From assembly GCA_014192065.1 (NCBI GenBank), contig BJHH01000003.1, positions 47,835-111,834 of the forward strand: a DNA stretch of 64,000 bases, given 5' to 3'. Positions 63,986-64,000 of this stretch are shown in pieces. Numbering within the stretch: position 1 is the stretch's first letter; every line of letters starts with the position of its first letter. The notes under the pieces are model-generated. The model searched no databases. It had not been told where the DNA came from and saw only the letters and a list, made by a program, of their open reading frames with translations. The position numbers were made by a program, and so were the translations under genes. The DNA comes from Gemmatimonadota bacterium. GTDB lineage: Bacteria; Gemmatimonadota; Gemmatimonadetes; Gemmatimonadales; Gemmatimonadaceae.

Positions 63986-64000
63986 ATGGCCGCTCCGCTT
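63986..64000 (+). CDS. Possible start of the next gene (only five codons visible)
   Basis: ATGGCCGCTCCGCTT begins three bases after the pyrG stop and stays open to the window edge. KDO synthase (kdsA) often follows pyrG in kdsB-pyrG clusters, but nothing in five codons can show this. Confidence 0.3.

Overview
The window (about 64 kb, strongly GC-rich) is almost entirely core housekeeping DNA from a Gram-negative bacterium. I infer a Gemmatimonadota-like organism (Gemmatimonas or a relative), but there is no rRNA gene here to prove it. The clues are: high GC; KDO synthesis (kdsB) and outer-membrane-type proteins, so a diderm; menaquinone made by the futalosine route (mqnE-mqnA-mqnC); the MEP isoprenoid route (ispD, ispF); a complete 14-gene complex I operon; and many start codons without a Shine-Dalgarno sequence. 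I see no rRNA, CRISPR array, insertion sequence, prophage or integrated element. No stretch longer than 150 bases lacks a gene or a described feature; the largest gaps are 46913-47059, 30857-30998 and 29208-29331.

Layout. 1-2.3 kb: the end of an RNase E/G gene, then rplU-rpmA with a strong promoter and a strong terminator. 2.3-5 kb: a divergent glycerophosphodiesterase gene, then an ECF sigma factor / anti-sigma factor / secreted GPP-rich protein module that ends in a hairpin terminator. 5-12 kb: tRNA-Leu(CAA), touching a class I aminotransferase gene; a class V aminotransferase; NADP isocitrate dehydrogenase; leucyl aminopeptidase; and a TonB-plug-like outer-membrane protein with a probable CTG start. 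12.2-22.3 kb: a tightly packed run yicC-gmk-rpoZ-coaBC-udg-dnaB-radA-ispD-tsaC-LMW phosphatase-aroE-comF. 22.4-27.4 kb: gap-pgk-tpiA-secG-carA and an HU/IHF gene with its own promoter. 27.5-29.2 kb: moaD-moaE-moaA for molybdopterin. 29.3-30.9 kb: mdh and, convergent to it, dcd, sharing a 16-bp hairpin between their stop codons.

31-45.5 kb: nuoABCDEFGHIJKLMN, the complete proton-pumping NADH:quinone oxidoreductase. 45.5-49.5 kb: phosphomannomutase/phosphoglucomutase, sucC-sucD and ndk. 49.6-55.6 kb: yceD-rpmF-plsX-fabH-fabD-fabG-acpP-fabF, fatty-acid initiation and elongation, with a probable internal promoter for acpP. 55.6-58.6 kb: the menaquinone trio, whose product is the quinone that complex I would reduce. 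58.6-64 kb: ispF, a DedA-family gene, xerD, pabA/trpG, kdsB, pyrG and the first codons of a further gene.

The genes connect as one metabolic core: glycolysis (gap, pgk, tpiA) and the TCA cycle (icd, sucCD, mdh) supply reducing power to complex I and menaquinone, while nucleotide (gmk, carA, pyrG, ndk, dcd), cofactor (coaBC, moa), lipid and envelope genes surround them. There is no obvious new multi-gene system. The observations most worth a second look are small: a putative G-quadruplex just upstream of dcd, residue changes in CoaBC, the uracil-DNA glycosylase and MqnE, a repeat-generated stack of start codons in mqnA, a His-rich loop in NuoL, a tRNA abutting a coding gene, and the sigma-factor module.
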